A stretch of DNA of 64,000 bases from an uncultured Amylibacter sp. (GTDB lineage Bacteria > Pseudomonadota > Alphaproteobacteria > Rhodobacterales > Rhodobacteraceae): assembly GCA_959347345.1 (NCBI GenBank), contig OY365738.1:1698501-1762500 (forward strand). The letters run 5' to 3'. The position numbers were made by a program, and so were the translations under genes. Shown piece after piece: positions 26,987 to 36,468 of this stretch. Positions within the stretch are counted from its first letter, which is position 1, and each line of letters starts with the position of its first letter. The notes under the pieces were generated by a model. The model worked only from the letters and a program-made list of their open reading frames with translations, was not told the origin of the DNA and did no database searches.

Positions 26987-27792
26987 TGAGCTGTTATGAC
27001 ACCCTTTTTGATTATGGCTTACGGGCGTTTGGCTTTGGCGAACGCGGTCTGCCCCGTGCCGATATTGATTTGTGCCAACAAGTGGTGCTGATAGGCTCTG
27101 GCGTGTTGTGGAATTTATATTATATGATTATCGCGCTGTGTTTTGGGTTTTTCTTTGCCCTGCTTTTGGCAGTGGGGAAAAACCAACGCAATCGGTATAT
27201 TCGCGGGCTGGCGAGCGGTTATGTTTATCTGTTTCGCGGCACACCCTTGTTTATTCAGTTTTTCTTTGCCTATGAGGTTTTTGTGTTATTGCCGAAATAT
27301 AATATTGATATCAATCTTATTTTCACGACAATAACGATGGAAACACGGCTGTTATCGCGGGCTTGGCTGGGCGCGGTTTTGGTTTTGTTTTTAAATACCT
27401 CGGCCTATAGTGCAGAGATTTTTTACGGAGCATTGCGGGCAGTTCCATCGGCACAGATAGAGGCGGCGGCGGCTTTGGGCTTGCGTCCGTTTCAGAGGTT
27501 TCGGTTTGTCGTTTGGCCGACCTTATTACGCTATGCTTGGTCGTCTTATACGAACGAGGCGGTGTTTATGTTTCACGCGACAACTCTGGTTTATTTTTCC
27601 GCGTTTCCCGCGTGGCAGCAGAAGGGCGATGCCTTGTATTATGCCAATTATTTTGCCGAGAAGACGTTTAATCCGTTTATCGCCTATCCTTTGGTGGCGG
27701 GGTATTTTATTATCTGTACCTTGCTGATTATTTGGGTGTTTGCGATTATTGGACGGCGGCTCAATCGGCATGAGTTGGTGGGTAGGGATTAG
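26986..27792 (+). CDS. Amino-acid ABC transporter permease (HisM-like)
   Basis: Partner permease of 268 residues: YLFRGTPLFIQFFFAYE near residue 80-95 and the EAA loop QIEAAAALGLRPFQRFRFVVWP near residues 150-170 are typical of the HisM/GlnP group. A GTG one codon earlier (26983) is the alternative start; GGGGGAG upstream fits the ATG. No ATP-binding subunit gene follows: the next gene is argG with its own promoter. The ATPase must come from elsewhere. Confidence 0.88.
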   Translation: MSCYDTLFDYGLRAFGFGERGLPRADIDLCQQVVLIGSGVLWNLYYMIIALCFGFFFALLLAVGKNQRNRYIRGLASGYVYLFRGTPLFIQFFFAYEVFVLLPKYNIDINLIFTTITMETRLLSRAWLGAVLVLFLNTSAYSAEIFYGALRAVPSAQIEAAAALGLRPFQRFRFVVWPTLLRYAWSSYTNEAVFMFHATTLVYFSAFPAWQQKGDALYYANYFAEKTFNPFIAYPLVAGYFIICTLLIIWVFAIIGRRLNRHELVGRD

Positions 27793-27818
27793 GTGTTTTT
27801 TCGCCCCCACGCGTGGGC

Positions 27819-27847
27819 TTGCAAATTTCCACAAAATTGGCTAATAC
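27819..27847 (+). promoter_or_regulatory. Promoter of argG
   Basis: TTGCAA (27819-27824), a 17-base spacer and TAATAC (27842-27847), followed 27 bases later by the argG ATG with a purine-rich AAAGGAAAAGG ribosome-binding region. A perfect CCCACGCGTGGG palindrome (27807-27818) touches the -35 box and could be an operator or the end of the transporter message. Confidence 0.6.
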
Positions 27848-27874
27848 CCTGCCAAAAGGAAAAGGAAAAACCCC

Positions 27875-29101
27875 ATGTCTAAAAATAAAAAAATAAAAAA
27901 AGTTGTGCTGGCCTATTCGGGTGGGCTTGATACCTCTATCATCCTTAAATGGTTGCAAACCGAATATGATTGCGAGGTGATAACTTTCACCGCCGATTTG
28001 GGGCAGGGTGAGGAACTGGAACCCGCCAAACAAAAGGCATTGCAACTCGGCATTAAACCGCAAAATATTTTCATTCGCGATGTCCGCGAAGAGTTCGTGC
28101 GCGATTTTGTCTATCCGATGTTTCGCGCCAATACTTTGTATGAAGGTCGGTATTTACTGGGCACCGCCATCGCGCGGCCACTAATTGCCAAGCATTTGAT
28201 TGACATTGCACGGGAAGTTGGAGCCGATGCGATTTCCCACGGTGCCACGGGCAAAGGCAACGACCAAGTGCGGTTTGAACTGGCCGCCTATGCCCTGAAC
28301 CCCGATATATCCATCATTGCACCGTGGCGCGAATGGGATTTAACCAGCCGTACGAAATTGCTGGAATTCGCTGAAGCCCATCAAATTCCGATTGCCAAGG
28401 ACAAACGGGGCGAGGCTCCGTTTTCCGTTGATGCCAATTTATTACATACCTCGTCAGAGGGTAAATTGCTGGAAGACCCTTCAAAAGAAGCACCCGATTA
28501 TGTCTATCAGCGCACCAATAGCCCCGAATCTGCGCCCGATACCGCGCAATATATCGAGCTGACTTTCAAACGAGGCGACGCAGTTTCGCTGGATGGGCGG
28601 GTGTTAGATGCCGCCGATATGCTGACCGCTCTCAATGAATTGGGGCGGGTGCATGGGATTGGTCGCCTGGACTTGGTGGAGGGTCGCAGTGTTGGCATGA
28701 AATCGCGGGGGATTTATGAAACCCCAGGTGGCACGATTTTAATAGAGGCGCATCGCGGGATTGAAAGCATTACTTTGGATCGCGGGGCGATGCATTTAAA
28801 AGACGAGTTGATGACGAAATATGCCGCCATGATTTATGATGGCTATTGGTATAGTCCAGAACGTGAGATGTTGCAGGCGTTAATTGATACCTCGCAGGTT
28901 TGGGTCAATGGCTCGGTGCGGTTAAAGTTGTATAAGGGCAGTGTTCAAGTCGTTGGGCGGTGGTCGGATGATAGTTTATATTCCGAGGCGCATGTGACCT
29001 TTGAAGATGACGCGGGGGCCTATGATCAAAAAGACGCGGCGGGGTTTATTAAAATAAATGCCTTGCGTTTGAAGCTTCTTGCTTCGCGGCGCAAAAAATA
29101 A
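27875..29101 (+). CDS. argG: Argininosuccinate synthase
   Basis: Joins citrulline and aspartate with ATP hydrolysis in arginine synthesis. [18 protein letters not shown] is the N-type ATP pyrophosphatase loop. [16 protein letters not shown] and APWREWDL, then [18 protein letters not shown], are the substrate-binding stretches. The 408-residue length is normal. Followed by a 7-base repeat array in the convergent gap with soxG. Confidence 0.96.
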   Translation: MSKNKKIKKVVLAYSGGLDTSIILKWLQTEYDCEVITFTADLGQGEELEPAKQKALQLGIKPQNIFIRDVREEFVRDFVYPMFRANTLYEGRYLLGTAIARPLIAKHLIDIAREVGADAISHGATGKGNDQVRFELAAYALNPDISIIAPWREWDLTSRTKLLEFAEAHQIPIAKDKRGEAPFSVDANLLHTSSEGKLLEDPSKEAPDYVYQRTNSPESAPDTAQYIELTFKRGDAVSLDGRVLDAADMLTALNELGRVHGIGRLDLVEGRSVGMKSRGIYETPGGTILIEAHRGIESITLDRGAMHLKDELMTKYAAMIYDGYWYSPEREMLQALIDTSQVWVNGSVRLKLYKGSVQVVGRWSDDSLYSEAHVTFEDDAGAYDQKDAAGFIKINALRLKLLASRRKK

Positions 29102-29102
29102 A

Positions 29103-29130
29103 CGATGAATGATGAGTGGTGAATAATTAT
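29103..29130. repeat. 7-base tandem repeat array (4 units)
   Basis: CGATGAA, TGATGAG, TGGTGAA and TAATTAT fill the gap between the convergent argG and soxG genes and include the soxG stop. Each of the first three units carries TGA on the plus strand. Confidence 0.7.
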
Positions 29131-29741
29131 TCGCTCACTGCCAAAATCGCGGTTTTAATCCCATGCAAAAATGACTCCGCCGAGGAGGCCGCAGAAAACA
29201 AATAAAACCGATTATCCCCCAGCCGTATCATTAACACCCCCAAATGATCCAGCGATGTTCGCGCGGAGGCGTTTATGGCAAAAGATTCCCGTGATAAATT
29301 CAACGGGCAGAGCCTTTCCAAAACCGATAAAACATCCACACCAGACAGCTCTACCCCGACCCAGCCGTGGCTCTGGTCGGTGCAATAACCCAGCGCGGAT
29401 ATTTGTTTTAAGGTTTGTTTTTCTGTTTGTTTTTTCGGGGGAGCATCACTGATAAAAAACCACTGGTCGGGCTGGGTTTGCACGATATAAACCCCGTCTT
29501 TGATAAAAATCTTTGGCGCGGTTGGCAACGATAACCCTAGCGTTTTTAATCCTTTTGCCACGGCGGTTTTCTGCCCGCGTGGCATGGCGAAAGACATTAT
29601 GTTCATGGACAAGACCCGAACGCTACACGAATCCAAAACCAAATCCTCACCCGCCAAAATCGCGACCGCCTGTAAGGGTTCAAATGTTTTTACAGATTCT
29701 TTCACCGTTTTTGCCACAGATTTTTTCACAACTTTAACCAT
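29127..29741 (-). CDS. soxG: Sarcosine oxidase gamma subunit
   Basis: Last gene of a soxBDAG operon and smallest folate-binding-fold relative in the complex; 204 residues. The YCTDQSHGWVGVELSGVDVLSVLERLC stretch and HLGVLMIRLGDNRFYLFSA match the SoxG family. ATG 29741 lies inside the end of soxA (ATGGTTAA overlap, eight bases), so translation is coupled. An N-terminal basic stretch (VKVVKKSVAKTVKESVK) precedes the conserved domain. The subunit's role in the heterotetramer is structural, contacting the alpha subunit. Confidence 0.85.
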   Translation of the reverse strand: MVKVVKKSVAKTVKESVKTFEPLQAVAILAGEDLVLDSCSVRVLSMNIMSFAMPRGQKTAVAKGLKTLGLSLPTAPKIFIKDGVYIVQTQPDQWFFISDAPPKKQTEKQTLKQISALGYCTDQSHGWVGVELSGVDVLSVLERLCPLNLSRESFAINASARTSLDHLGVLMIRLGDNRFYLFSAASSAESFLHGIKTAILAVSE

Positions 29742-32697
29742 TTTGAATCGTCCCTTCTGGATCATAAAAATGCGGCGATACAATTTCTACATCACAGCTT
29801 GACCCGTGTAACCCATCCCAAGCGTGCAAAATATCACCACCGCGTTTGTCACCGTCTTTGATAAAACCTAAAGCAATATAACGCCCAAAACTCGGCGACC
29901 AACACACCGAAGTCACCCAGCCCAAATCGCCATCCAAATTCGGCACAGCACCCGTTTCAATAAAATGCGCACCCGCACGAAGCTGATGCTCTGGATCAAC
30001 GGGGCGCACTCCGCACAAACGCATCGAGCCCTCTGCCATCATCGCTTCACGCCGTGATAAAACCGCGCCAACCGAATCCTTTTTCACCGATACCATCCGT
30101 GCCAAATTAAGGTTTAACGCGGTGGTTTGCCCGGTCAGCTCTGCCCCGGTGAAATGCCCTTTTTCAATCCGCATGACATTTAACGCCTCAACCCCATAGG
30201 GGGTTATTTTATATTTCTTACCGCGTTTCATAATATCGCGGATAAACGCCCCGCCAAACTGCGCTGGCACCGCCAATTCATACGCCAATTCCCCGGAAAA
30301 CGAAATCCGAAACAGCCGAGCCTCAACCCCGCCGACCTGTACATTTGCACAGGCCATAAACGGAAACGCCGCGTTTGATAAATCCAAATCGGCAACCAGT
30401 TCGCCGACCAAATCGCGCGAACGAGGCCCGGCAATCGCGAACTGCGCCCAAGCGTCCGTTACCGAAATCAAATGCACATCAAAATCCGGACACAGGCATT
30501 GACGGGCGAATTCCAACTGGCGATAAACCAGCCCGGCATTCACGGTTGTTGTCGTCATAACAAAATGATTTTCACCCAACCGCGCGGTCGTACCGTCATC
30601 ATAACAAATCCCATCCTCGCGCAGCATCAAACCATAACGCACCCGCCCAACCGCCAATTTGGCAAAGCCATTGGCATAAACGAAATTCAAAAACTTTGCT
30701 ACATCGCGCCCTTGGATATCAATTTTGCCAAGCGTGGAAACATCACAAATCCCAACAGATTTGCGCGTGGCAATCACCTCGCGATCAACCGATTCGCGCC
30801 AAGTCGCCTCCCCCTTTTTCGGATACCATTGGGCGCGGTGCCATTGTCCAACCTCAACAAAAACCGCGTTTTTTTCAACCGCCCAGCCGTGCGAGGGAGT
30901 CAAGCGTTTTGCCATGTAATCCTGCCCCGTTGAACGCGCCCCAAAGGCACCCAAAGACACGGGGCTATACGGCGGGCGAAACACGGTTGTGCCGACTTCG
31001 GAAATCGCACGATCGCTCGCTTGTGCCAAAACCGCCAAACCCAAAACATTCGCGGTTTTGCCTTGGTCTGTCGCCATGCCCAAAGTGGTGTAGCGTTTCA
31101 GGTGTTCCACGGATTTAAAACCCTCTGCCTGTGCCTGCTCTATGTCCTTAACCGTGACATCGTTTTGCAAATCAACCCATGCGCGGGTGTTAGATTTTTT
31201 ATCCTTTACCTGCCAAAATTCGCTTATCGCAAAAATCTGCCCCTTATCGCCCGCCGAAGGTGCGGGTGGCGTTTTTTTGGCAAACCCCAAATCCTTGGCA
31301 ACCGATTTACCCGTTTGAGAGGCGGTCTTTAGCGTGTTATGCAAATTCATAACCCCCGTTGCCGCGCCAACAACACACATGCCTTTCGGCATTCCATCGG
31401 CAACAAAAGCACACAGCCCGGCGTCCCAAACAGGCCGCCCGCGATGATGACAGGTTAAATGCACATTGGGATTAAACCCGCCAGAGACCGCCAAACAATC
31501 GGTTTTAATCGTTTGATTATTTGTTAAAGTAATCGCTGAGATCGCCCCGCGTCCGTGCGTGGTTTTCACCTGCGCACCCATAATAATGGCGGTGTTGGAC
31601 AGGGACAAAGGCGGGGCAATATCGCGCACATCAATCATTGCCGCGATTTCCACCCCCTTTTGTTTCAGGATATTTGCCGTATGCCACGCGCTATCATTAT
31701 TGGTGAAAAAGCTAATCGCGCGACCCGTTGCCACGCCAAACCGCTCGGCATAAGTGCGAGTCGAGTCGCCCAGCATCACGCCTGGTCGGTCATTATTAGC
31801 AAAGGCGATGGAGCGTTCTGTTGCTCCGCTTGCCAAAATAACCGCACGGGTATAAATCCGCCACAGAATTTGACGGGGTTTATTTGACGCTAACAGTGAG
31901 GGGGGCAGATGGTCGGTTTTATTTTCCACCGCGCCATAAATCCCATGGTCAAACGCGCCAAAAACGCAAGTCCGCGTCATCACCCGCACATTATTCATGG
32001 TGGCGAGTTTGCCCGTTGCCTCCGCCAGCCAATCTTGTGCGGGTTTGGCGTTTATCAAATCATCCGCGCCCATCATTGCCCCGCCAAGGGCAAAATCATC
32101 GTGTGCCAAAATAACCTGCGCACCCGCCGCACCCGCCGCCAAGGCAGCACTGATACCCGCCACGCCCCCGCCGATAATTAAAACATCGCAATGCAAAAAC
32201 CCCTTGTCATAGCAATCGGGATCGGCCGCGCCAGACAACCGCCCCAAACCAGCCGAGGCACGAATAATCGGCTCATAAACCTTTTCCCAAAACACCGCTG
32301 GCCACATGAAAGTTTTGTAATAAAACCCCGCCGATAAAAACGGCGATAGAAAATCGTTTATCGCCATGATATCAAACGCCAAAGGACCGCGATGGTTTTG
32401 ACTGCGGGCAAATAAACCCTCATAAAGCTCTGCCGTTGTTGCGCGGGTATTGGGCGTGCCAAACGCGTTTCTGCCGATATGAACCAATGCGTTCGGCTCT
32501 TCCCCTCCCGCCGAAAAAATCCCCCGCGGGCGGTGGTATTTGAACGACCGCCCAACCAGCCGCACCCCGTTTGCCAGCAGGGCAGAGGCCAAGGTATCCC
32601 CCTCATACCCCTGCATCGTTTTGTTATTAAACGAAAACGATAAAGGGCGGTCGCGGTCAATTAATCCGCCGTCAATACGATAGGTTTGTTCGGTCAT
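29734..32697 (-). CDS. soxA: Sarcosine oxidase alpha subunit
   Basis: The 987-residue large subunit. An N-terminal ferredoxin-like region (RPLSFSFNNKTMQGYEGDTL) is followed by a dinucleotide-binding domain (VLIIGGGVAGISAALAAGAA) and an oxidoreductase part (ILASGATERSIAFANNDRPG). The second half (from about residue 600) is an aminomethyltransferase-type, tetrahydrofolate-binding domain ending near TSVCWSPSFGRYIALGFI. The complex oxidises sarcosine to glycine and passes the methyl group to folate as 5,10-methylene-THF. It overlaps soxD by four bases and soxG by eight. Confidence 0.93.
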   Translation of the reverse strand: MTEQTYRIDGGLIDRDRPLSFSFNNKTMQGYEGDTLASALLANGVRLVGRSFKYHRPRGIFSAGGEEPNALVHIGRNAFGTPNTRATTAELYEGLFARSQNHRGPLAFDIMAINDFLSPFLSAGFYYKTFMWPAVFWEKVYEPIIRASAGLGRLSGAADPDCYDKGFLHCDVLIIGGGVAGISAALAAGAAGAQVILAHDDFALGGAMMGADDLINAKPAQDWLAEATGKLATMNNVRVMTRTCVFGAFDHGIYGAVENKTDHLPPSLLASNKPRQILWRIYTRAVILASGATERSIAFANNDRPGVMLGDSTRTYAERFGVATGRAISFFTNNDSAWHTANILKQKGVEIAAMIDVRDIAPPLSLSNTAIIMGAQVKTTHGRGAISAITLTNNQTIKTDCLAVSGGFNPNVHLTCHHRGRPVWDAGLCAFVADGMPKGMCVVGAATGVMNLHNTLKTASQTGKSVAKDLGFAKKTPPAPSAGDKGQIFAISEFWQVKDKKSNTRAWVDLQNDVTVKDIEQAQAEGFKSVEHLKRYTTLGMATDQGKTANVLGLAVLAQASDRAISEVGTTVFRPPYSPVSLGAFGARSTGQDYMAKRLTPSHGWAVEKNAVFVEVGQWHRAQWYPKKGEATWRESVDREVIATRKSVGICDVSTLGKIDIQGRDVAKFLNFVYANGFAKLAVGRVRYGLMLREDGICYDDGTTARLGENHFVMTTTTVNAGLVYRQLEFARQCLCPDFDVHLISVTDAWAQFAIAGPRSRDLVGELVADLDLSNAAFPFMACANVQVGGVEARLFRISFSGELAYELAVPAQFGGAFIRDIMKRGKKYKITPYGVEALNVMRIEKGHFTGAELTGQTTALNLNLARMVSVKKDSVGAVLSRREAMMAEGSMRLCGVRPVDPEHQLRAGAHFIETGAVPNLDGDLGWVTSVCWSPSFGRYIALGFIKDGDKRGGDILHAWDGLHGSSCDVEIVSPHFYDPEGTIQNG

Positions 32698-33062
32698 TTT
32701 TTTGTGCTCTTGCTAGGTTTGGATTTTTTTGCCACAGGTTTTATTGCTGTTTTTTTAGTATTATTTTTCAAATTTTTATTTAATTTTTGGGCAACATCCC
32801 GTGCCAATTCCACCCGCGAAATATCGTGGCTCATCGTACAGCGAGTCACCACCAAATACGACCTATCCCCATGCTCGTGATACCAAAGCTCACGATACTC
32901 CCCCGCCGGATTATCGCGCAAATAAACATAGTCATGAAATTTATCTTGCACCTGCGCGGCATCACCCGCCTGCCAATCAGGACGCACCAGTAAAGACGCA
33001 TCGCCCAGATGCACAAACTCCTCCGCATCACGCGGTCCAAGTAAAGGATGCTCAATAATCAT
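32694..33062 (-). CDS. soxD: Sarcosine oxidase delta subunit, zinc cysteines absent
   Basis: A 122-residue protein between soxB and soxA, where soxD belongs. HDYVYLRDNPAGEYRELWYHEHG matches the family core. The characterised delta subunits bind zinc through an N-terminal CPxCG and a later HxxxC; here the opening reads MIIEHPLLGPRDAEEF with no cysteine, and the HG is followed by DRSYLV, so the metal site appears lost or replaced. The last 25 or so residues form a basic, Lys-rich tail (KSKPSKSTKK). It may represent a separate delta subfamily rather than a broken gene. Confidence 0.8.
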   Translation of the reverse strand: MIIEHPLLGPRDAEEFVHLGDASLLVRPDWQAGDAAQVQDKFHDYVYLRDNPAGEYRELWYHEHGDRSYLVVTRCTMSHDISRVELARDVAQKLNKNLKNNTKKTAIKPVAKKSKPSKSTKK

Positions 33063-33101
33063 TTTTTTTACCTTCTTGCATAGTCATTTTTAATCCCCCC
33101 A

Positions 33102-34352
33102 TTAATGCAGGTTCGGCTGTGCGCCAACACCTTTTTCATCTATCATCCGCCCGAGCTGAAACCTATCCAACCTAAACTCTTTCGCCAAAGGATGGCTCTC
33201 ATCCTTCGCCAATAAATGCGCCGTAGCCAACCCCGACGCGGGTGTCGCCTTAAACCCGCCATAGCACCAGCCGCCATTAAAATATAAACCATCAATCCCA
33301 GTTTTATCAATAAAGGGCGAGCCATCCATCGACATATCCATAACCCCACCCCACATCCGCAATAACCGCGCCCGCCCCAAGGCGGGCATTACCGCCATCA
33401 TATCGTTCATCACATGCTCCGCCGTTGGCAGATTGCCACGCTGAGCATAGCTGTTATAGCCATCGATATTACCGCCGAAAACCAACCCGCCTTTGTCCGA
33501 CTGGCTGATATACAAATGCCCCGCGCCAAAGGTCACTACGCAAGGCAAAATCGGTTTTAATCCTTCCGTGACAAACGCCTGTAAAACATGGCTTTCAATC
33601 GGCAAACGCAAACCCGCCATTGCCATGAGACGAGAGGAATTCCCCGCCACACATGACACAATTTTCGCGCCATGAATCGTGCCTTTGGTGGTTTCCACCC
33701 CAAGGCATTTACCGCCTTTCATGACAAACCCCGTCACTGCGCAATTTTGAATAATATCCACACCATGGCTATCGGCACTACGGGCATAGCCCCAAGCAAC
33801 CGCGTCATGCCGTGCCGTCCCCGCACGGGCTTGCAAAAGCCCACCCTTAATCGGAAACCGCGCGTCATCGTAATTCAAAAACGGCAACCATTTGCGCAAA
33901 TCCTTTTGCGTCAGCCACTTTGCATCACTACCCGCCATTAACATCGCGTTGCCTCGTCGGGTAAAACTGTCAACTTGACCGTCGGTGTGTGCCAGATTAA
34001 CGATACCGCGTTGCGACATCATGACGTTGTAGTTCAGGTCTTTCTCCAATCCCTCCCATAGTTTCAAAGAATGTTCATAAAACGGGATATTGCCTTTCAG
34101 CATATAATTGGAACGAACAATCGTGGTATTACGGCCAACATTGCCACCGCCTATCCAGCCTTTTTCCAAAACCGCCACGCGGGTGATACCGAAAGTTTTC
34201 GCCAAATAATGCGCGGTGGCAAGCCCATGCCCACCCCCGCCGATGATAATCACATCATAAGCGGGCTGGGGGTCAGGGTTGCGCCAAACGGGCTGCCAGG
34301 ATTTATTGCCAGAAATCCCTTGTTTTAATAGGGTTAATAGTGAATAATGCAC
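33102..34352 (-). CDS. soxB: Sarcosine oxidase beta subunit
   Basis: FAD-dependent catalytic subunit, 416 residues. The Rossmann signature IIIGGGGHGLATAHYLA, the ATG-independent GGNVGRNTTIVRSNY stretch and ARAGTARHDAVAWGYAR, where a histidine holds FMN covalently in characterised enzymes, are present. WGGVMDMSMDGSPFI and FNGGWCYGGFKATP complete the active site. It starts with GTG at 34352, preceded by AGAGGT. First gene of soxBDAG; soxD follows after 39 bases. Divergent from the acetoacetyl-CoA synthetase. Confidence 0.94.
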   Translation of the reverse strand: MHYSLLTLLKQGISGNKSWQPVWRNPDPQPAYDVIIIGGGGHGLATAHYLAKTFGITRVAVLEKGWIGGGNVGRNTTIVRSNYMLKGNIPFYEHSLKLWEGLEKDLNYNVMMSQRGIVNLAHTDGQVDSFTRRGNAMLMAGSDAKWLTQKDLRKWLPFLNYDDARFPIKGGLLQARAGTARHDAVAWGYARSADSHGVDIIQNCAVTGFVMKGGKCLGVETTKGTIHGAKIVSCVAGNSSRLMAMAGLRLPIESHVLQAFVTEGLKPILPCVVTFGAGHLYISQSDKGGLVFGGNIDGYNSYAQRGNLPTAEHVMNDMMAVMPALGRARLLRMWGGVMDMSMDGSPFIDKTGIDGLYFNGGWCYGGFKATPASGLATAHLLAKDESHPLAKEFRLDRFQLGRMIDEKGVGAQPNLH

Positions 34353-34463
34353 CGATACCTCTTATCTGCAAGTCTTCTCTTTTGAAACGTTAATTGGTAT
34401 AATAACGCAAAAGAGCGGGAATATAAAGGGCATTCGCTCTTATTTTTGAAAAAGGAGGCATGG

Positions 34464-36455
34464 GTGGAAGATTGTGTGAAAAATTGTGTGGAAAATTATT
34501 TGTGGAAACCGTCTTTGTCGCGTCAAGCGAACAGTCGATTGGCGGCGTTTAGTGCCGAGTATTGGGCTGGACATACCGCCCATTTTAATACGGGTGGCTA
34601 TGATACCCTCTATGATAATTTGTGGCAATGGTCGGTGAATAACCGCGCCGATTTCTGGCGGGGAGTCTGGCAGTTCTGTTCTGTACAGGGTGAAATGGGT
34701 GGGCGGATTTTAACCGATGAATCGGATATAAAAAACGCGCGGTTCTTCCCTGATGCGCGGTTGAACTACGCGCAAAATTTATTGGCTCGGTCGGGCGATA
34801 AACCCGCCCTTATCAGTTATGCAGAGGACGGCACACGCGGTGTTTTATCTTGGCAGGGATTGCGCGAACAGGTGAGCCTATTGCAACAGGCGTTAATAAA
34901 TGCAGGTGTGAAAAAGGGCGACAGAGTCGGCGCGATTTTGCCCAATAACGCCACGGCAATAAGTGCGATGTTGGCAACGGCTAGTCTTGGCGCGATCTGG
35001 TCGTCATGCTCACCCGATTTCGGAGCGCGGGGGTTGCTGGATCGGTTTGGGCAAATTGAACCTAAGGTTATTTTTGCCTGTATTGATACGGTTTATAATG
35101 GCAAAGATTTTTGTCTTACGGAACGATTGGTGAATCTCATGCAAGACCTGCCAAGCGTGAAAAAGATTGTTCTCTGTGCTGATAAAAACCCGCCCGATAT
35201 AACCGAATTTAACGGACGCGGTATTTTAATAGGCGATTTTATTGCGGATTATCACGCGGACACCCCCCAGTTTGAACCGATGAAATTTAATGACCCTGCG
35301 TTTATTTTATATTCCTCTGGTACGACTGGCTTGCCGAAATGTATCGTTCATTCCCACGGGGGGACTTTACTGCAACACCTGAAAGAGCACCAATTGCAAT
35401 GCGATATGAAAGCGGGCGATCGCCTATTATATTTCACCACCTGCGGTTGGATGATGTGGAATTGGATGGTGTCTGCCTTGGCAAGCAAAGTCTGTTTGGT
35501 GCTGGTTGATGGCGCACCGATGTTCCCCGATGGCTATCGTTTGGCGGGGATTGCGGGGCGTGAAAATGTCACCCATTTGGGGGTGTCGGCAAAATATCTG
35601 GATGCCTGTGCCAAGCAAAATATAAAACCGAAAACGCGGGGTGCGTTGCCCGCTTTGCGGTGTATTCTTTCCACGGGATCGCCACTATCGCCTGCGGGGT
35701 TTTCCTATGTTTATGAAAACTGGAAGACCGATGTTTGCCTATCATCCATAGCAGGTGGCACGGATATTATCGCCTGTTTTGTCGGCGGCAGCCCACTGGA
35801 CGCGGTTTATTCTGGCGTCTGTCAAAAACGCCATTTGGCGATGGAGGTTGCGGTATTTGATGAAAACGCTCACGCGTTGAAAAACACGGCGGGCGAGCTG
35901 GTTTGCACGGGTCCCCACCCCTCGCAACCCGTGGGGTTTTGGCGCGATGCGGATGGTGCGAAATACCATGCCGCCTACTACGCACGGTTTGAAAATATCT
36001 GGCATCACGGCGATTGGGTGGCGATGCATCCCTCTGGCGGGATGGTGTTTTATGGGCGCTCAGACGCGGTCTTAAATCCGGGCGGAGTGCGTATCGGCAC
36101 GGCAGAAATTTATCGCCAAGTGGAATCAATGGCAGAGGTCAGCGAAGCCGTGGTGATAGGGCAAAATTGGGACAATGATGTGCGGGTGATTTTATTTGTG
36201 CGATTATCGGAGGGTGCGGTTTTGGATGAAGATTTGGTCGCGCGGATAAAAACGCGTTTGCGGGATAATGCCAGCCCGCGCCATGTGCCCGCAAAGATTA
36301 TTTCGGTGCGCGATATTCCGCGAACGAAATCGGGTAAGATAACAGAGCTGGCGGTGCGTGATGTGGTTTTGGGTCGTGCGGTAAAGAATACGGAGGCCTT
36401 GGCGAACCCCGAGTCTCTGGCGTTTTTTCGCGGCTTGAAGGAGTTGGGGGAGTGA
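34464..36455 (+). CDS. Acetoacetyl-CoA synthetase
   Basis: Activates acetoacetate to acetoacetyl-CoA with ATP. An ANL-superfamily enzyme of 663 residues. The N-terminal acetyl-CoA-synthetase-like domain (ARFFPDARLNYAQNLL), the phosphate loop YSSGTTGLPKCIVHSHGG, the TGEL-like AGELVCTGPHP, YGRSDAVLNPGGVRIGTAEIY and the C-terminal catalytic lysine in RTKSGKITE are as in AacS; the HLKEHQLQCDMKAGDRLLYF region and the size separate it from acetyl-CoA synthetase. The start is GTG 34464: AAGGAGG (34452-34458) is correctly placed for it. An ATG at 34460 is out of frame. Confidence 0.9.
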   Translation: MEDCVKNCVENYLWKPSLSRQANSRLAAFSAEYWAGHTAHFNTGGYDTLYDNLWQWSVNNRADFWRGVWQFCSVQGEMGGRILTDESDIKNARFFPDARLNYAQNLLARSGDKPALISYAEDGTRGVLSWQGLREQVSLLQQALINAGVKKGDRVGAILPNNATAISAMLATASLGAIWSSCSPDFGARGLLDRFGQIEPKVIFACIDTVYNGKDFCLTERLVNLMQDLPSVKKIVLCADKNPPDITEFNGRGILIGDFIADYHADTPQFEPMKFNDPAFILYSSGTTGLPKCIVHSHGGTLLQHLKEHQLQCDMKAGDRLLYFTTCGWMMWNWMVSALASKVCLVLVDGAPMFPDGYRLAGIAGRENVTHLGVSAKYLDACAKQNIKPKTRGALPALRCILSTGSPLSPAGFSYVYENWKTDVCLSSIAGGTDIIACFVGGSPLDAVYSGVCQKRHLAMEVAVFDENAHALKNTAGELVCTGPHPSQPVGFWRDADGAKYHAAYYARFENIWHHGDWVAMHPSGGMVFYGRSDAVLNPGGVRIGTAEIYRQVESMAEVSEAVVIGQNWDNDVRVILFVRLSEGAVLDEDLVARIKTRLRDNASPRHVPAKIISVRDIPRTKSGKITELAVRDVVLGRAVKNTEALANPESLAFFRGLKELGE

Positions 36456-36468
36456 ATTACGAAAAGAT

